Shown piece by piece: positions 1-8,975 of a stretch of DNA of 64,000 nucleotides; position 1 is the first letter of the stretch, and each line of letters starts with the position of its first letter. The translations under genes were made by a program, and so were the position numbers. Location: the NCBI GenBank assembly GCA_051252415.1, contig JBPOGA010000001.1, positions 274,155 to 338,154 on the forward strand, in the 5' to 3' direction. The DNA is from JBPOFY01 sp051252415 (GTDB taxonomy: Bacteria > Verrucomicrobiota > Verrucomicrobiia > Opitutales > Coraliomargaritaceae). The notes under the pieces are model-generated. The model was not told where the DNA came from, searched no databases, and saw only the letters and a list, made by a program, of their open reading frames with translations.

Positions 1-1216
1 CGAAAGATGGGTGACCTGTCGCGCAACCAAGGTTCACAAGACGGCCCTTGGCTAGCAAGTAAATGCTATGGCCATCGGGGAAAGTATACTTATCAACCGC
101 ACCTTCATTGTCAGGTTTGATCATCTCGACTTCGACGTCAGGCAGCGCATTCAACGCATCAATACCGATTTCATTATCGAAGTGACCGATATTACAAACG
201 ATTGCTTGGTCCTTCATCTTGGACATGTGGTCCGCAGTGATGATACCGTAGTTGCCAGTCGTTGTAACGTAGATATCGCCCCAGCCTAGTGTGTCTTCAA
301 CCGTCAGAACTCGGTAGCCTTCCATAGCAGCTTGCAGTGCGCAGATCGGGTCGACTTCAGTCACGACGACTTGAGCCCCCATGCCTTTAAGTGCAGCTGC
401 GCAGCCTTTACCAACATCACCGTAACCGCAGACAACGCCGACCTTACCAGCAATCATCACATCAGTTGCGCGCTTGATCCCGTCAAGTAAGGATTCGCGG
501 CAACCATAGAGGTTATCGAACTTAGACTTCGTTACAGAGTCGTTCACATTGATCGCAGGAACAAGAAGCTTACCAGCGTTATGCATTTCGTAGAGACGGT
601 GCACACCAGTTGTTGTTTCTTCAGAAACGCCCTTCCAGTCTTTCACGACTTTATGCCAGTGATCATTGGTTGTGTTGCCAGCTTGAACCTTCTGCAAGAG
701 CGCCTTGATAACAGACTCTTCATGGCTACCTGACTCGGAATTAACCCAATCACTGCCATCTTCGAGCTCGTAGCCCTTGTGGATAAGCAGTGTCGCATCA
801 CCGCCGTCATCAACGATGAGCTCAGGACCTGAACCGTCTGGCCATGTGAGCGCTTGCTGTGTGCACCACCAGTATTCTTCAAGTGTTTCACCCTTCCAGG
901 CGAATACAGGCACTTCCAGATTCTTTGCAACGTATGCTGCAGCGTGATCTTGAGTGGAGTAGATATTGCAAGAGCACCAGCGCACGTCAGCACCGAGATC
1001 CTTGAGCGTTTCGATTAAAACCGCAGTTTGAATCGTCATGTGGAGCGAACCCATGACACGCACGCCCTTGAGTGGTTGCTCTTTGGCGTATTTTTCGCGC
1101 GTAGCCATCAGGCCAGGCATTTCAAATTGTGCGATTTCAACTTCCTTGCGACCGAAGTCCGCGAGGCTGATGTCTTTCACCTTATAGTCTGTTTTTGTAA
1201 GTGTGTCTGTGCTCAT
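1..1216 (-). CDS. ahcY: S-adenosylhomocysteinase (3' end beyond window)
   Basis: Hydrolyses S-adenosylhomocysteine to adenosine and homocysteine, closing the activated-methyl cycle; cytosolic and NAD-dependent. About 405 codons are visible, reading left from an ATG at 1216 (MSTDTLTKTDYKVKDISLAD). Family landmarks are the substrate region with GSLHMTIQTAVLIETL, the Rossmann NAD loop VCGYGDVGKGCAAALKG, and the late segment GRLVNLGCATGHPSF at the window edge. The last roughly 30 residues of the family (including the conserved C-terminal tail) lie outside the window. It follows metK on the same strand with a 99-bp gap that is filled by a palindrome pair, so the two may be co-transcribed. The identification is firm; completeness cannot be judged. 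Confidence 0.96.
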   Translation of the reverse strand, partial: MSTDTLTKTDYKVKDISLADFGRKEVEIAQFEMPGLMATREKYAKEQPLKGVRVMGSLHMTIQTAVLIETLKDLGADVRWCSCNIYSTQDHAAAYVAKNLEVPVFAWKGETLEEYWWCTQQALTWPDGSGPELIVDDGGDATLLIHKGYELEDGSDWVNSESGSHEESVIKALLQKVQAGNTTNDHWHKVVKDWKGVSEETTTGVHRLYEMHNAGKLLVPAINVNDSVTKSKFDNLYGCRESLLDGIKRATDVMIAGKVGVVCGYGDVGKGCAAALKGMGAQVVVTEVDPICALQAAMEGYRVLTVEDTLGWGDIYVTTTGNYGIITADHMSKMKDQAIVCNIGHFDNEIGIDALNALPDVEVEMIKPDNEGAVDKYTFPDGHSIYLLAKGRLVNLGCATGHPSF

Positions 1217-1235
1217 AAATTTGTTTTTGATAAAA

Positions 1236-1301
1236 GTGGAAGCGGCACTCTTGCCGCTTTAAATCTGCGTTGAACTAAAGCGACAAGAGTGTCGCTTCTA
1301 C
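1236..1301. repeat. Inverted pair of REP-like palindromes between metK and ahcY
   Basis: The + strand shows GTGG followed by AAGCGGCACTCTTGCCGCTT (1236-1259). The - strand shows GTAG followed by AAGCGACACTCTTGTCGCTT (1278-1301). Each is a hairpin with a 7-8 bp stem and a CTCT loop. The two differ by one compensated base pair (G-C against A-T) and face each other. They fill almost the whole gap between the two genes and could act as a transcript hairpin. The GTAG/GTGG head next to a hairpin resembles REP elements. Confidence 0.75.
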
Positions 1302-1315
1302 GAAATACCGGCCCA

Positions 1316-2479
1316 CTATAGTGCTGCTTTCAGTTCTTCAGCCTTTGCAGTGGATTCCCAAGGGAGATTTTCCTTGGCGAAGTGACCGTAGTGAGTGGAC
1401 TCGCGATAGATCGGACGAAGCAAGTCAAGCTGCGCTACGATGTCGGCAGGTTTGAAGCTGAAGACCTTTTGTGCAGCAGCAGAGATTTGCTCATCACTGA
1501 CTGTGCCAGTTCCAAATGTATCCACGTGGATACTTGTTGGATAAGGGTGGCCAATCGCGTAAGCGACTTCGAGCTCACAAGCATCTGCAAGACCGGCAGC
1601 GACGATATTCTTAGCAACCCAACGTGTAAAGTATGCTGCCGAACGGTCCACTTTAGATGGATCTTTACCAGAGAAAGCACCACCACCGTGACGCGCCCAA
1701 CCACCGTAGGTGTCGACGATAATCTTGCGTCCTGTTAAACCAGCATCACCTTGAGGACCACCAATCACAAAGTTGCCAGTTGGATTGATCAAATACTCAG
1801 TCTGATCAGTCAACAACTCAGCCGGAAGCACTTTACGGATCACTTCTTCGATACAAAATTCTTTAATCTCTGCATGCTGAACATTCGCCGCGTGTTGGGT
1901 AGAAATCACAACGTTTTTAATGCCAACTGGTTTGCCGTCAACATACTCGAGTGCCACTTGACTCTTCACGTCAGGACGCAACCAAGGAATTTTAACATCC
2001 TTACGTTGATGCGCCATCTCTCGGAGTAAGCGGTGGGCATACATGATCGGAGCAGGCATCAACTCAGGTGTTTGATTACATGCATAACCAAACATAATTC
2101 CTTGGTCACCAGCACCCTGCTCGGCAGTGTCTTTACCAGCAGCCTCAGCAGCGTCCACACCCTGAGCAATATCGGAAGATTGCGCTGTCAGAATATTGGA
2201 AATAAATACCTTATCAGCATGAAACACATCGTCGTCATTGGTATAACCAATATCACGAATCGCCTCACGCACAATCTCCTCGTAGTTCAATTTAGCATTC
2301 GTGGTGATTTCACCGGCAAGGAATACGCAATTGCTCTTCACAAGCGTCTCACAAGCCACACGGCTCTTAGGATCTTGCTCTAAGCAGGCATCAAGCACGC
2401 TATCTGAAATGTAATCGGAAACTTTGTCAGGGTGGCCTTCGCCAACTGACTCGGAGGAAAAGATGAAGTTTTTGCTCAT
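1316..2479 (-). CDS. metK: S-adenosylmethionine synthetase
   Basis: Makes SAM from methionine and ATP in the cytosol; homotetramer by family. At 387 residues it has the usual family length. Signatures are SVGEGHPDK near the N-terminus (residues 9-17), the P-loop-like GAGDQGIMFGYA around 122-133, and GGGAFSGKDPSKVDRSAAY around 265-283. The ATG at 2479 gives the canonical N-terminus MSKNFIFSSESVGEGHPDKV. Its product is the methyl donor whose spent form is processed by the adjacent ahcY. The upstream region (2480-2556) shows no recognisable SAM riboswitch, only a 9-bp perfect inverted repeat at 2528-2553. Confidence 0.98.
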   Translation of the reverse strand: MSKNFIFSSESVGEGHPDKVSDYISDSVLDACLEQDPKSRVACETLVKSNCVFLAGEITTNAKLNYEEIVREAIRDIGYTNDDDVFHADKVFISNILTAQSSDIAQGVDAAEAAGKDTAEQGAGDQGIMFGYACNQTPELMPAPIMYAHRLLREMAHQRKDVKIPWLRPDVKSQVALEYVDGKPVGIKNVVISTQHAANVQHAEIKEFCIEEVIRKVLPAELLTDQTEYLINPTGNFVIGGPQGDAGLTGRKIIVDTYGGWARHGGGAFSGKDPSKVDRSAAYFTRWVAKNIVAAGLADACELEVAYAIGHPYPTSIHVDTFGTGTVSDEQISAAAQKVFSFKPADIVAQLDLLRPIYRESTHYGHFAKENLPWESTAKAEELKAAL

Positions 2480-2527
2480 AGGAATGCGCAGTATTCCCCA
2501 CTTTCCATAAAATGCAAGTCTTACATC

Positions 2528-2553
2528 AACATATCAGGATAAAATGATATGTT
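2528..2553. repeat. 9-bp perfect inverted repeat between wHTH gene and metK
   Basis: AACATATCA (2528-2536) and TGATATGTT (2545-2553) are exact reverse complements separated by 8 bp. The element lies 3 bp beyond the winged-helix gene stop and about 50 bp before the metK start. It has no T-run on the gene strand, so a rho-independent terminator is unlikely. An operator for the neighbouring regulator is possible but unproven. Confidence 0.5.
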
Positions 2554-2556
2554 CTA

Positions 2557-2916
2557 TTATTTCACTTCTGAACCATGTTCTCCAATGGTCCAATTTCGAA
2601 GCAATCGCTCTACATCGCTTTCGTCTTCTACAGGGTCCTTCACGAAAATATCCAGCACCTCCGAAAGCTTATGGCTCGACAGTATCGAATGCCTAAACTC
2701 AACATCACGATTGATCTGGTAAACGTTGCGACGCCCCTGCCGCTCGCGGGTTAGATAATTAGCCTCCTCTAAATCAGCAATAATCCGCTGCACTGCACGC
2801 TCCGTAATCCCAACCACCAAGGCAACTTCCCGCAAAGACTGGTTCGGGTTTTGCGCCAACGAAATTAAGACGCAGGCATGGTTGGAGAAGAAATTCCATT
2901 TCGATGATTGTGGCAT
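2557..2916 (-). CDS. Small winged-helix DNA-binding regulator
   Basis: A 119-residue protein with an N-terminal winged-helix fold. Helices around residues 24-55 (LREVALVVGITERAVQRIIA) form a helix-turn-helix, followed by a wing-like segment LEEANYLTRERQGRRNVYQI of the MarR/ArsR-like type. The remaining 45 residues are helical and acidic and are probably for dimerisation; no ligand-binding domain is visible. It lies 77 bp upstream of metK on the same strand, so it may be co-transcribed with it. The ATG at 2916 gives a sensible N-terminus. Targets are unknown; the inverted repeat at 2528-2553 is the nearest candidate site. Confidence 0.8.
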   Translation of the reverse strand: MPQSSKWNFFSNHACVLISLAQNPNQSLREVALVVGITERAVQRIIADLEEANYLTRERQGRRNVYQINRDVEFRHSILSSHKLSEVLDIFVKDPVEDESDVERLLRNWTIGEHGSEVK

Positions 2917-3079
2917 AAATTTAAGCTCTACTTCTTATACAGTATTGTAAATCACGAAAAAAATAGCGCAATTCTGCCAATAATTCTTCTCAGAAGATTA
3001 AAGTCTCACTTGCAAAGACATACGAGCAAGGGCATCTAACCCACAGAGATTCGATTTTAATAGCTCACAAACACACATT

Positions 3080-5749
3080 ATGGCTGAACCCACTGATAAA
3101 AAATTCCTTAAACTTGTAGAAAAAGGCCTCAATCAGGTCGAAGAGGAGCATACCTTTCTGGTAGAAGCTTTTGTCGACGTGCTGGAATCCATGGGGCAGA
3201 CAACTGCAGCAGCGCTCATTAAGAGCCGCCTCAAGAACGTCTCTCCCGACGCCCTCGATGATGCAGGTGTGCAAGCGATCTCCTTCTACTTCCAGCTACT
3301 CAATCTTGCCGAAGAACACGTCGCTAATAGTATGCGCCGCATCCGCGAGGCTGAACTCGGCATGGCCTCAGAGCCAGGACACTGGGGACACTACTTAAAG
3401 CGCCTTAAAGAAGCGCGCATCAAGCCAGACGAGGTCCGTCAGAAAATAAGCGAACTTTGGGTCGAACCGGTATTCACCAAGCACCCCACCGAAGCCAAAC
3501 GTTGGTCGGTGCTAGGCATTCACCGCGAAATTGTGCGTCTTCTCCGCCACCATGAGTCAGAACGCACACCCCGCGAAACAGAGCACAATGCTAAGCAAAT
3601 GCGTGCTATTATTGAACGCCTCTGGCTGACAGGTGAAATCTATATGCACAAACCGCAGGTTAAGGACGAGTTGGACAACTTGCTCTACTACCTACGTGAA
3701 GTATTTCCAACTATGTTTGGTCGTTTAGATGCAAACCTTGCGCACGCGTGGAAAGATGCTTGGCCGAAAGAAGCCCCGCTATCACTAGAGGAAATGCCGC
3801 ACCTACAGTTTGGGTCATGGGTCGGCGGCGACAGAGACGGCCACCCACTGGTAACAGCCGATGTCACTGCAGAAACCTTCATCACGATGCGCGCCACTGC
3901 AGTGCAGATCGTGCGCACACGCTTGGTAGACCTTGCACAGAAGCTCACGCTCTCCGATGCCCGCGCCAAAACCCCAGCGGAACTGACGAAACAAGTCCGT
4001 AGCTGGAACGGAGACATAAACAGTCAAGAGCTATGGCAGCACTATGTCGAACTGCTCTCTGAACGAATAGAAGACCTATCCGAAGCAGAACTGCGTGGGC
4101 ATCTTCAACAACTCATTGAATGGCTCAATGAAGTCGGTTCACCACGTTCAGTAGAGACTTATGTGCTCCCAATCCTTCGTTTACTTGACAGTATCGGCCT
4201 ACACTTAGCTCGCATTGACATTCGTCAGAACAGTGAATTCTACGAAAAATCACTCAGCCAAATGATGGTCGCAGCTGGTGTTGAAGATGCGAAAAACTTC
4301 GGCAACTGGAGCGAAGAAGCACGGTTAGAATTCCTCAATCACGAGTTATCTACACCACGCCCGCTGACACATGCTTCGATGGAGCTACCCAAAGAAGCCA
4401 CCGAAGCTCGCAATACACTCGCTGTTGTCGCCAAGCATATACGTAAACACGGCACTGAAGGCGTTGGCGCCTTGATTGTCAGTATGACACGTAACCTAGT
4501 CGACTTACTCACCGTTTATGTATTAGCCAAGGAAGTTGGCCTCACTTACCAGGAAGAAGGACAGTTACGCTGCATACTACCTGTCGTGCCACTATTCGAG
4601 ACTTACGAAGACCTCGAAGGTGCGCCCGCTATTTCACACGCATTTCTCTCCCACCCTTGCACACGTGCTAGTTTGCGTATTGGCCAGCCGGATACAACGC
4701 CGCGCTTCATAATTATGCTCGGCTATAGTGACAGCAATAAAGACACGGGTATCCTCGCGAGCCAATGGATCCTTAAGAGCGCGCAAAGTAAACTTTTTGA
4801 AGTCTGTGAAGACCATGGTGTCAAAGTCACATTTTTCCACGGCCGTGGTGGCACAGTCGGTCGCGGTGCAGGACCTACGCACCGCTTCCTCGAAGCGCTG
4901 CCAGAAGGCTCACTCAACGGCGGCCTGCGCGTGACAGAGCAAGGCGAAGTCATCGCACAGAAATACAACACGCCAGCCACAGCGACAGCTAACTTGGAAT
5001 GGTTACTCGCTGGCAGCCTCGGCGCACAAATGCTCGCTACAAAACAAAAGGCATCTACAGCCATCGATAAAGCGATGGAAACTCTAGCGATAAGCTCACG
5101 AAAGGCTTACCGCGAACTCCTTGAAGCTGATGGTTTCATTGAATTCTACCGTCAAGCCACACCTATTGATGCGATTGAGCAAAGTCGTATCGGCTCACGC
5201 CCGTCACGTCGAACAGGCAAGGCCAGTCTCGAAGATTTGCGTGCGATCCCTTGGGTTTTCAGTTGGAATCAATCCCGCTACTATGTGCCTGGTTGGTATG
5301 GTGTGGGCAGCGCACTAGATGCTCTCGAAGCAGACAACCCTGACGCGTATCAAGCGATTAAAGACAACCTCCAGAATACACCGTTTCTTCGTTACGTATT
5401 CTACAATATCGAAAGTAGTATCAGCAGTTCCGATGAAAAATGGATGCGCACTTACGCTGGAATGGTTGAGGATGCCGCCCTACGTAAACGTATTCTTGGG
5501 CAAATTCTAAGCGAGCGCACACGCACTGTTCAACATCTGGAGAAACTCTTCACGCGTTCACTTCCTGAACGACGTCCACGTTTCTATAAGACCTTAACAG
5601 AACGCGATGTGCCACTTGCTGCATTGCACAAAAAGCAAATCGAATTGCTACAACAAGCACGCGCCAGCAATAATTCTAATTCCGAGACGACAAACGACTT
5701 ACTTCGTGTTGTGAATGCGATTGCTGCCGGACTTCGAACAACAGGGTAA
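3080..5749 (+). CDS. ppc: Phosphoenolpyruvate carboxylase
   Basis: Carboxylates PEP with bicarbonate to oxaloacetate, replenishing the TCA cycle; cytosolic. It has 889 residues, typical for the bacterial enzyme. Diagnostic motifs appear in order: FTKHPTEAKRWSVLGIHREI (active-site histidine region), FGSWVGGDRDGHPLVTADVT, LARIDIRQNSEFYEKSL, LGYSDSNKDTGILASQW, FFHGRGGTVGRGAGPTHRF, LRVTEQGEVIAQKYN, IGSRPSRRTG, and PWVFSWNQSRYYVPGWYGVG. The chain ends in AAGLRTTG, close to the conserved C-terminal tail of the family. No clear Shine-Dalgarno precedes the ATG at 3080. It stands alone, divergent from the wHTH/metK genes and followed by a long palindrome pair. Confidence 0.97.
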   Translation: MAEPTDKKFLKLVEKGLNQVEEEHTFLVEAFVDVLESMGQTTAAALIKSRLKNVSPDALDDAGVQAISFYFQLLNLAEEHVANSMRRIREAELGMASEPGHWGHYLKRLKEARIKPDEVRQKISELWVEPVFTKHPTEAKRWSVLGIHREIVRLLRHHESERTPRETEHNAKQMRAIIERLWLTGEIYMHKPQVKDELDNLLYYLREVFPTMFGRLDANLAHAWKDAWPKEAPLSLEEMPHLQFGSWVGGDRDGHPLVTADVTAETFITMRATAVQIVRTRLVDLAQKLTLSDARAKTPAELTKQVRSWNGDINSQELWQHYVELLSERIEDLSEAELRGHLQQLIEWLNEVGSPRSVETYVLPILRLLDSIGLHLARIDIRQNSEFYEKSLSQMMVAAGVEDAKNFGNWSEEARLEFLNHELSTPRPLTHASMELPKEATEARNTLAVVAKHIRKHGTEGVGALIVSMTRNLVDLLTVYVLAKEVGLTYQEEGQLRCILPVVPLFETYEDLEGAPAISHAFLSHPCTRASLRIGQPDTTPRFIIMLGYSDSNKDTGILASQWILKSAQSKLFEVCEDHGVKVTFFHGRGGTVGRGAGPTHRFLEALPEGSLNGGLRVTEQGEVIAQKYNTPATATANLEWLLAGSLGAQMLATKQKASTAIDKAMETLAISSRKAYRELLEADGFIEFYRQATPIDAIEQSRIGSRPSRRTGKASLEDLRAIPWVFSWNQSRYYVPGWYGVGSALDALEADNPDAYQAIKDNLQNTPFLRYVFYNIESSISSSDEKWMRTYAGMVEDAALRKRILGQILSERTRTVQHLEKLFTRSLPERRPRFYKTLTERDVPLAALHKKQIELLQQARASNNSNSETTNDLLRVVNAIAAGLRTTG

Positions 5750-5804
5750 ATAGCCTCTCTGGAAACTTGTAATTGATAAATCGCATTGAACATTGCGAAG
5801 CTTT

Positions 5805-5874
5805 GTAGGAGAGGGTTTATCCCTCGACCCGTATGAGTCGCGAGCTGAAGGTCGAGGGATAAACCCTCTCCTAC
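5805..5874. repeat. GTAG-headed inverted repeat pair downstream of ppc
   Basis: GTAGGAGAGGGTTTATCCCT (from 5805) is repeated in exact inverted orientation ending at 5874. Each half is itself a hairpin (GAGGG, loop TTTAT, CCCTC). The outer arms match over about 28 bp around a 14-bp centre. It could form a large cruciform or end the ppc transcript. It belongs to the GTAG-headed REP/BIME-like group seen elsewhere in the window. Confidence 0.85.
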
Positions 5875-5977
5875 AAAGTCAGAAGCGATTTGAATAATAA
5901 AGCGGATTTCAGAAGTGCCCTAAGTCTTCACAAACTTTCTGAGTGCATCTTTCGATAACATACTTTGTTATCGAAGG

Positions 5978-7120
5978 ATGCGTATTTCTGTTAAAACTCC
6001 TACCCTATTATTTTCACTTCTCAGTAGTTCATTAGTCGGATGGACAGACACGATAGATGTCTATTTTGGAACCTCGGCTGGCAGCGGCATACATCATTCA
6101 GTTTTTGATAATGAAACTGGAAGCCTCAGCACACCGAAACGAGTTGCTGAACTCAACAATGCTGGATTCATCACGATCCACCCGAGCAAAGCTTACCTGT
6201 ATTCGTCAGCAGCACTGGACAAACGAAAAGACAAGGGCCATGTCGCCGCCTTCCGCATAGAAGCCGACAAAACGCTCTCCCCGCTAAACACTCAGTCCTC
6301 TGAAGGCTACAACCCCTGCCATGTCAGTCTCGATTCCACTGGCAGTGTATTAATGGTAGCAAATTACGGCAGCAACAACAGCATCGCCGCTTTCAAAGTT
6401 CAATCAGACGGGTCACTCGCAGCTTCAGAATCGATCCATCTACACGAGGGCTCTGGCACAAATCCAAAACGCCAAGAAGGCCCACACCCGCACTCGATTT
6501 TTTCGAATCCAGCCAACACTTTTGCATACGCACCAGACCTCGGCATTGATCAAGTCGTCATCTACAAATTAGACACCGAAACCGCCACACTGACCGCTGC
6601 CAGTAAGGCTAAAGTTCCAGGCGGTGGCAAAGGCCCACGCCACATGAAGTTCTCCGACGACGGACGCTTCGCCTACGTGCTACTCGAACTCACCATGGAA
6701 ATCGCAGCCTACTCAGCTGATACAGAAACCGGAGCGCTTCAATACATCGAAACAGTTTCCACCTGTAAGGATCGCAGCGACATTGAACGTATGAGCTGTG
6801 CTGAAATTCGGATACATCCAAACAACAAATTTGTTTACTGCAGCACCCGCGACCTCACTGGTAAAAGCCGCGATACGATTAGCGTATTTCAGCGCGACAA
6901 CGCATCTGGGCGCCTGACATTGGTTCAGAACCAACCAGCAAATGTCGCCGTGCCTCGTAATTTCAATATCGATCCAAGTGGCAGATGGCTAATTGCTGCT
7001 GGCCAAAAATCCAATGACCTCTCAATTTTCTCACTCGACTCAAGCACAGGACGCCTAGTTCCTCACGGCGAAAACATCCCCTTTAACGGCAGCCCGATCT
7101 GCCTTGAATTCTACAAATAG
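5978..7120 (+). CDS. Secreted lactonase-type seven-bladed beta-propeller protein
   Basis: A 380-residue protein of the 6-phosphogluconolactonase/carboxy-cis,cis-muconate cyclase (YbhE-like) propeller family. Repeating blades carry motifs such as GFITIHPSKAYLYSSAALD, NPCHVSLDSTGSVLMVANYG, GPRHMKFSDDGRFAYVLLEL, EIRIHPNNKFVYCSTRD and FNIDPSGRWLIAAGQKSND. The N-terminus (MRISVKTPTLLFSLLSSSLV) looks like a signal peptide, so the protein is probably periplasmic. That makes a role in the cytosolic pentose-phosphate pathway doubtful; its substrate is unknown. The kinase gene follows 23 bp later on the same strand and could be co-transcribed. Confidence 0.85.
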   Translation: MRISVKTPTLLFSLLSSSLVGWTDTIDVYFGTSAGSGIHHSVFDNETGSLSTPKRVAELNNAGFITIHPSKAYLYSSAALDKRKDKGHVAAFRIEADKTLSPLNTQSSEGYNPCHVSLDSTGSVLMVANYGSNNSIAAFKVQSDGSLAASESIHLHEGSGTNPKRQEGPHPHSIFSNPANTFAYAPDLGIDQVVIYKLDTETATLTAASKAKVPGGGKGPRHMKFSDDGRFAYVLLELTMEIAAYSADTETGALQYIETVSTCKDRSDIERMSCAEIRIHPNNKFVYCSTRDLTGKSRDTISVFQRDNASGRLTLVQNQPANVAVPRNFNIDPSGRWLIAAGQKSNDLSIFSLDSSTGRLVPHGENIPFNGSPICLEFYK

Positions 7121-7143
7121 ATTCGACAGCAACTGCTGCTAGA

Positions 7144-8145
7144 ATGGAGACGAAATCGCAAATAAATAAAGAGGAGTTCATGCAACTCATCGCTCCGTTT
7201 AAACTACGATTAAACGGACTACGATTACTACGCAACGGAAACAATTATGTATACAGCGCCCGACACTTATGGAAGCCAGTCATCATAAGAATCAAACGCT
7301 TACGGCCAAACCAAAGAAATACGATCGACACTGAAATCAAATGGATTTGGTTTCTTGACCGTAAGGGTATTTCCGTCCGCAAGCCATTTACCAGAGGAAA
7401 CCGACCAACGTATACGTATACTAATATCGGCGAGCATACTTACCTCACAACTTGCTTTACAAAAGCTCCAGGCAAGAAAATCAGCTGTAAATCAGTACCA
7501 TTAGCTCTGTATAAGGAACTAGGGAGCACATTAGGCAGGCTGCACACAGCCTCTGCAAATTTCGAACAAGAGTGCGATGTGCCACCGATAAAAAATACAC
7601 TCACCTCGCAGTTAATGAGGGAACGACACCCACGCATAGAGAGCATCTTAGATACTCATGCTAGCTACATTGATGAACTGATCAATGACCTAAACAATTA
7701 CCCAAAGAATGACCATAATTTCGGGCTAATCCACGGAGATTATCACCACGGAAATTGCTGCCGAAAAGATGCACAAATTTGGCTATTCGACTTCGAAAAT
7801 ATTCAGATGAATTACTACATAGCGGATTTAGCGACTTTTTTCCTGCACTCTATATATGCTCCAAGCCTACTCCATATAACCAAAGATGAAACGATCCAAT
7901 TAGTCACCGATAGATTGAAAACATTTTTGACTGCGTATAATAAAATCCGTCCACAAACAGTGATCTCAAAGTCTCAACTTGAAAAAACAATCATGTTAAA
8001 GATTGCGGTTCATCAAATCTACACAAGCAGCTCATCAACTTCACAATACAAGGTGTGGAATCAAGATTTACACAACCGAGCGCTCCATTTCGATTTCGAA
8101 TCAGTGATGCATCACTGCGCGAAAACAATTCCCATAACGAGCTAA
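7144..8145 (+). CDS. RdoA/SrkA-like kinase of the aminoglycoside-phosphotransferase fold
   Basis: A 333-residue kinase-like protein. The catalytic loop is LIHGDYHHGNCC (around residue 197, HGDxHxGN pattern), followed by the metal-binding segment IWLFDFENIQMNYYIADLAT. The N-lobe has VIIRIKRL as a plausible ATP-lysine strand. Length and motif order fit the stress-response kinase A (YihE/RdoA) group, which phosphorylates proteins, but homoserine-kinase-like relatives share the fold, so the substrate is open. The gene is visibly more AT-rich than its neighbours, perhaps from horizontal acquisition. An internal ATG at 7180 is preceded by GAGGAG (3-nt spacing) and may be the true start. The stop overlaps the convergent PP2C gene by 4 bp. 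Confidence 0.72.
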   Translation: METKSQINKEEFMQLIAPFKLRLNGLRLLRNGNNYVYSARHLWKPVIIRIKRLRPNQRNTIDTEIKWIWFLDRKGISVRKPFTRGNRPTYTYTNIGEHTYLTTCFTKAPGKKISCKSVPLALYKELGSTLGRLHTASANFEQECDVPPIKNTLTSQLMRERHPRIESILDTHASYIDELINDLNNYPKNDHNFGLIHGDYHHGNCCRKDAQIWLFDFENIQMNYYIADLATFFLHSIYAPSLLHITKDETIQLVTDRLKTFLTAYNKIRPQTVISKSQLEKTIMLKIAVHQIYTSSSSTSQYKVWNQDLHNRALHFDFESVMHHCAKTIPITS

Positions 8146-8975
8146 GACAGCTCAAATACAACAGCAGTCGTATTATCCTTACCGTCTGTGCGCACTGCTT
8201 CAGCGACCAAGCGTTCAGCGGGGTTGCCTTTATCAAGAGGTCCCGGATTGCGAATCAGTCGTTTCATCCCGCTATCCCATAAGCCTTCGACCAAACCATC
8301 AGAGCAGAGCATAAAGGCATCACCAGGCTCATAACCCACTGCACCAAATTGTGGACTTAGATTCTGGGTCTTCCCTCCCATCGCTTGCTGCAAAGCATTA
8401 CGCCCTGGGTGCGAACGCGCCTGTATCTCGCGCAGTTTGCCTTCTCGAACTTGCCAACCTACATGGGTATGATCATGGCTGACCTGATTAATCGTGCCAT
8501 CCTTCGGCAAATGATAAATGCGGCTGTCTCCGACGTGGGCAAAATAGACCCACCCAGGACGCACCCAGCATAGGCTCAACGTAGCACCCATACCATACAA
8601 CTCCTCGTAGGCTTGCCCCATATGAGTCAGCTCTCGATGGATCTGATCAAAAAGTTCGCCCAATAAATCCTGGAAACCAACCGATATCCCTTTCGCAGCA
8701 CTGCGAAAAGTCTGTGGAAATAAGCGTGTAATCTTATCCACCGCAATTTGACTAGCAAACTCACCCGCATTCGCGCCGCCCATCCCGTCACTCACGGCAA
8801 ATATAAAGTCGGTCGCTTCAAGACCAGCTTCACCATATTTACCCAAACGACGCACGCCTTCACCATCAACAGTCAGAGCTAGAAAAGCATCTTCGTTGTT
8901 TTTTCGGTAGCGCCCAACATCTGTGAGCCCCCACCATTCGATCGATTTAGCTTCTTCTGGAGTCGGCTCGCTCAT
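8142..8975 (-). CDS. PP2C-family Ser/Thr protein phosphatase
   Basis: Removes phosphate from serine/threonine in proteins; a Mn/Mg-dependent PPM-fold enzyme. The 277 residues have the full motif set: TDVGRYRKNNEDAF (metal site), FAVSDGMGGANAGEFAS, YFAHVGDSRIYHLPKDG, a mid-domain DAFMLCSDGLVEGLW, and the terminal DGKDNTTAVVFEL. It is soluble, with no membrane segment. Its ATG overlaps the stop of the upstream mini-kinase (ATGA, 8972-8975), so the two are translationally coupled and probably act as a kinase/phosphatase pair. Confidence 0.93.
   Translation of the reverse strand: MSEPTPEEAKSIEWWGLTDVGRYRKNNEDAFLALTVDGEGVRRLGKYGEAGLEATDFIFAVSDGMGGANAGEFASQIAVDKITRLFPQTFRSAAKGISVGFQDLLGELFDQIHRELTHMGQAYEELYGMGATLSLCWVRPGWVYFAHVGDSRIYHLPKDGTINQVSHDHTHVGWQVREGKLREIQARSHPGRNALQQAMGGKTQNLSPQFGAVGYEPGDAFMLCSDGLVEGLWDSGMKRLIRNPGPLDKGNPAERLVAEAVRTDGKDNTTAVVFELS

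Noticed and set aside
643..993. 116-codon open frame on the - strand
   Set aside because: It is an out-of-frame shadow within ahcY on the same strand.
1..1216. Frameshift or pseudogene in ahcY
   Set aside because: The reading frame is continuous from the ATG at 1216 to the window edge; it is only cut by the window boundary.
2480..2556. SAM riboswitch before metK
   Set aside because: The region is only 77 bp and AT-rich and shows just one 9-bp inverted repeat; none of the SAM-I, SAM-II or SAM-IV core features was recognised.
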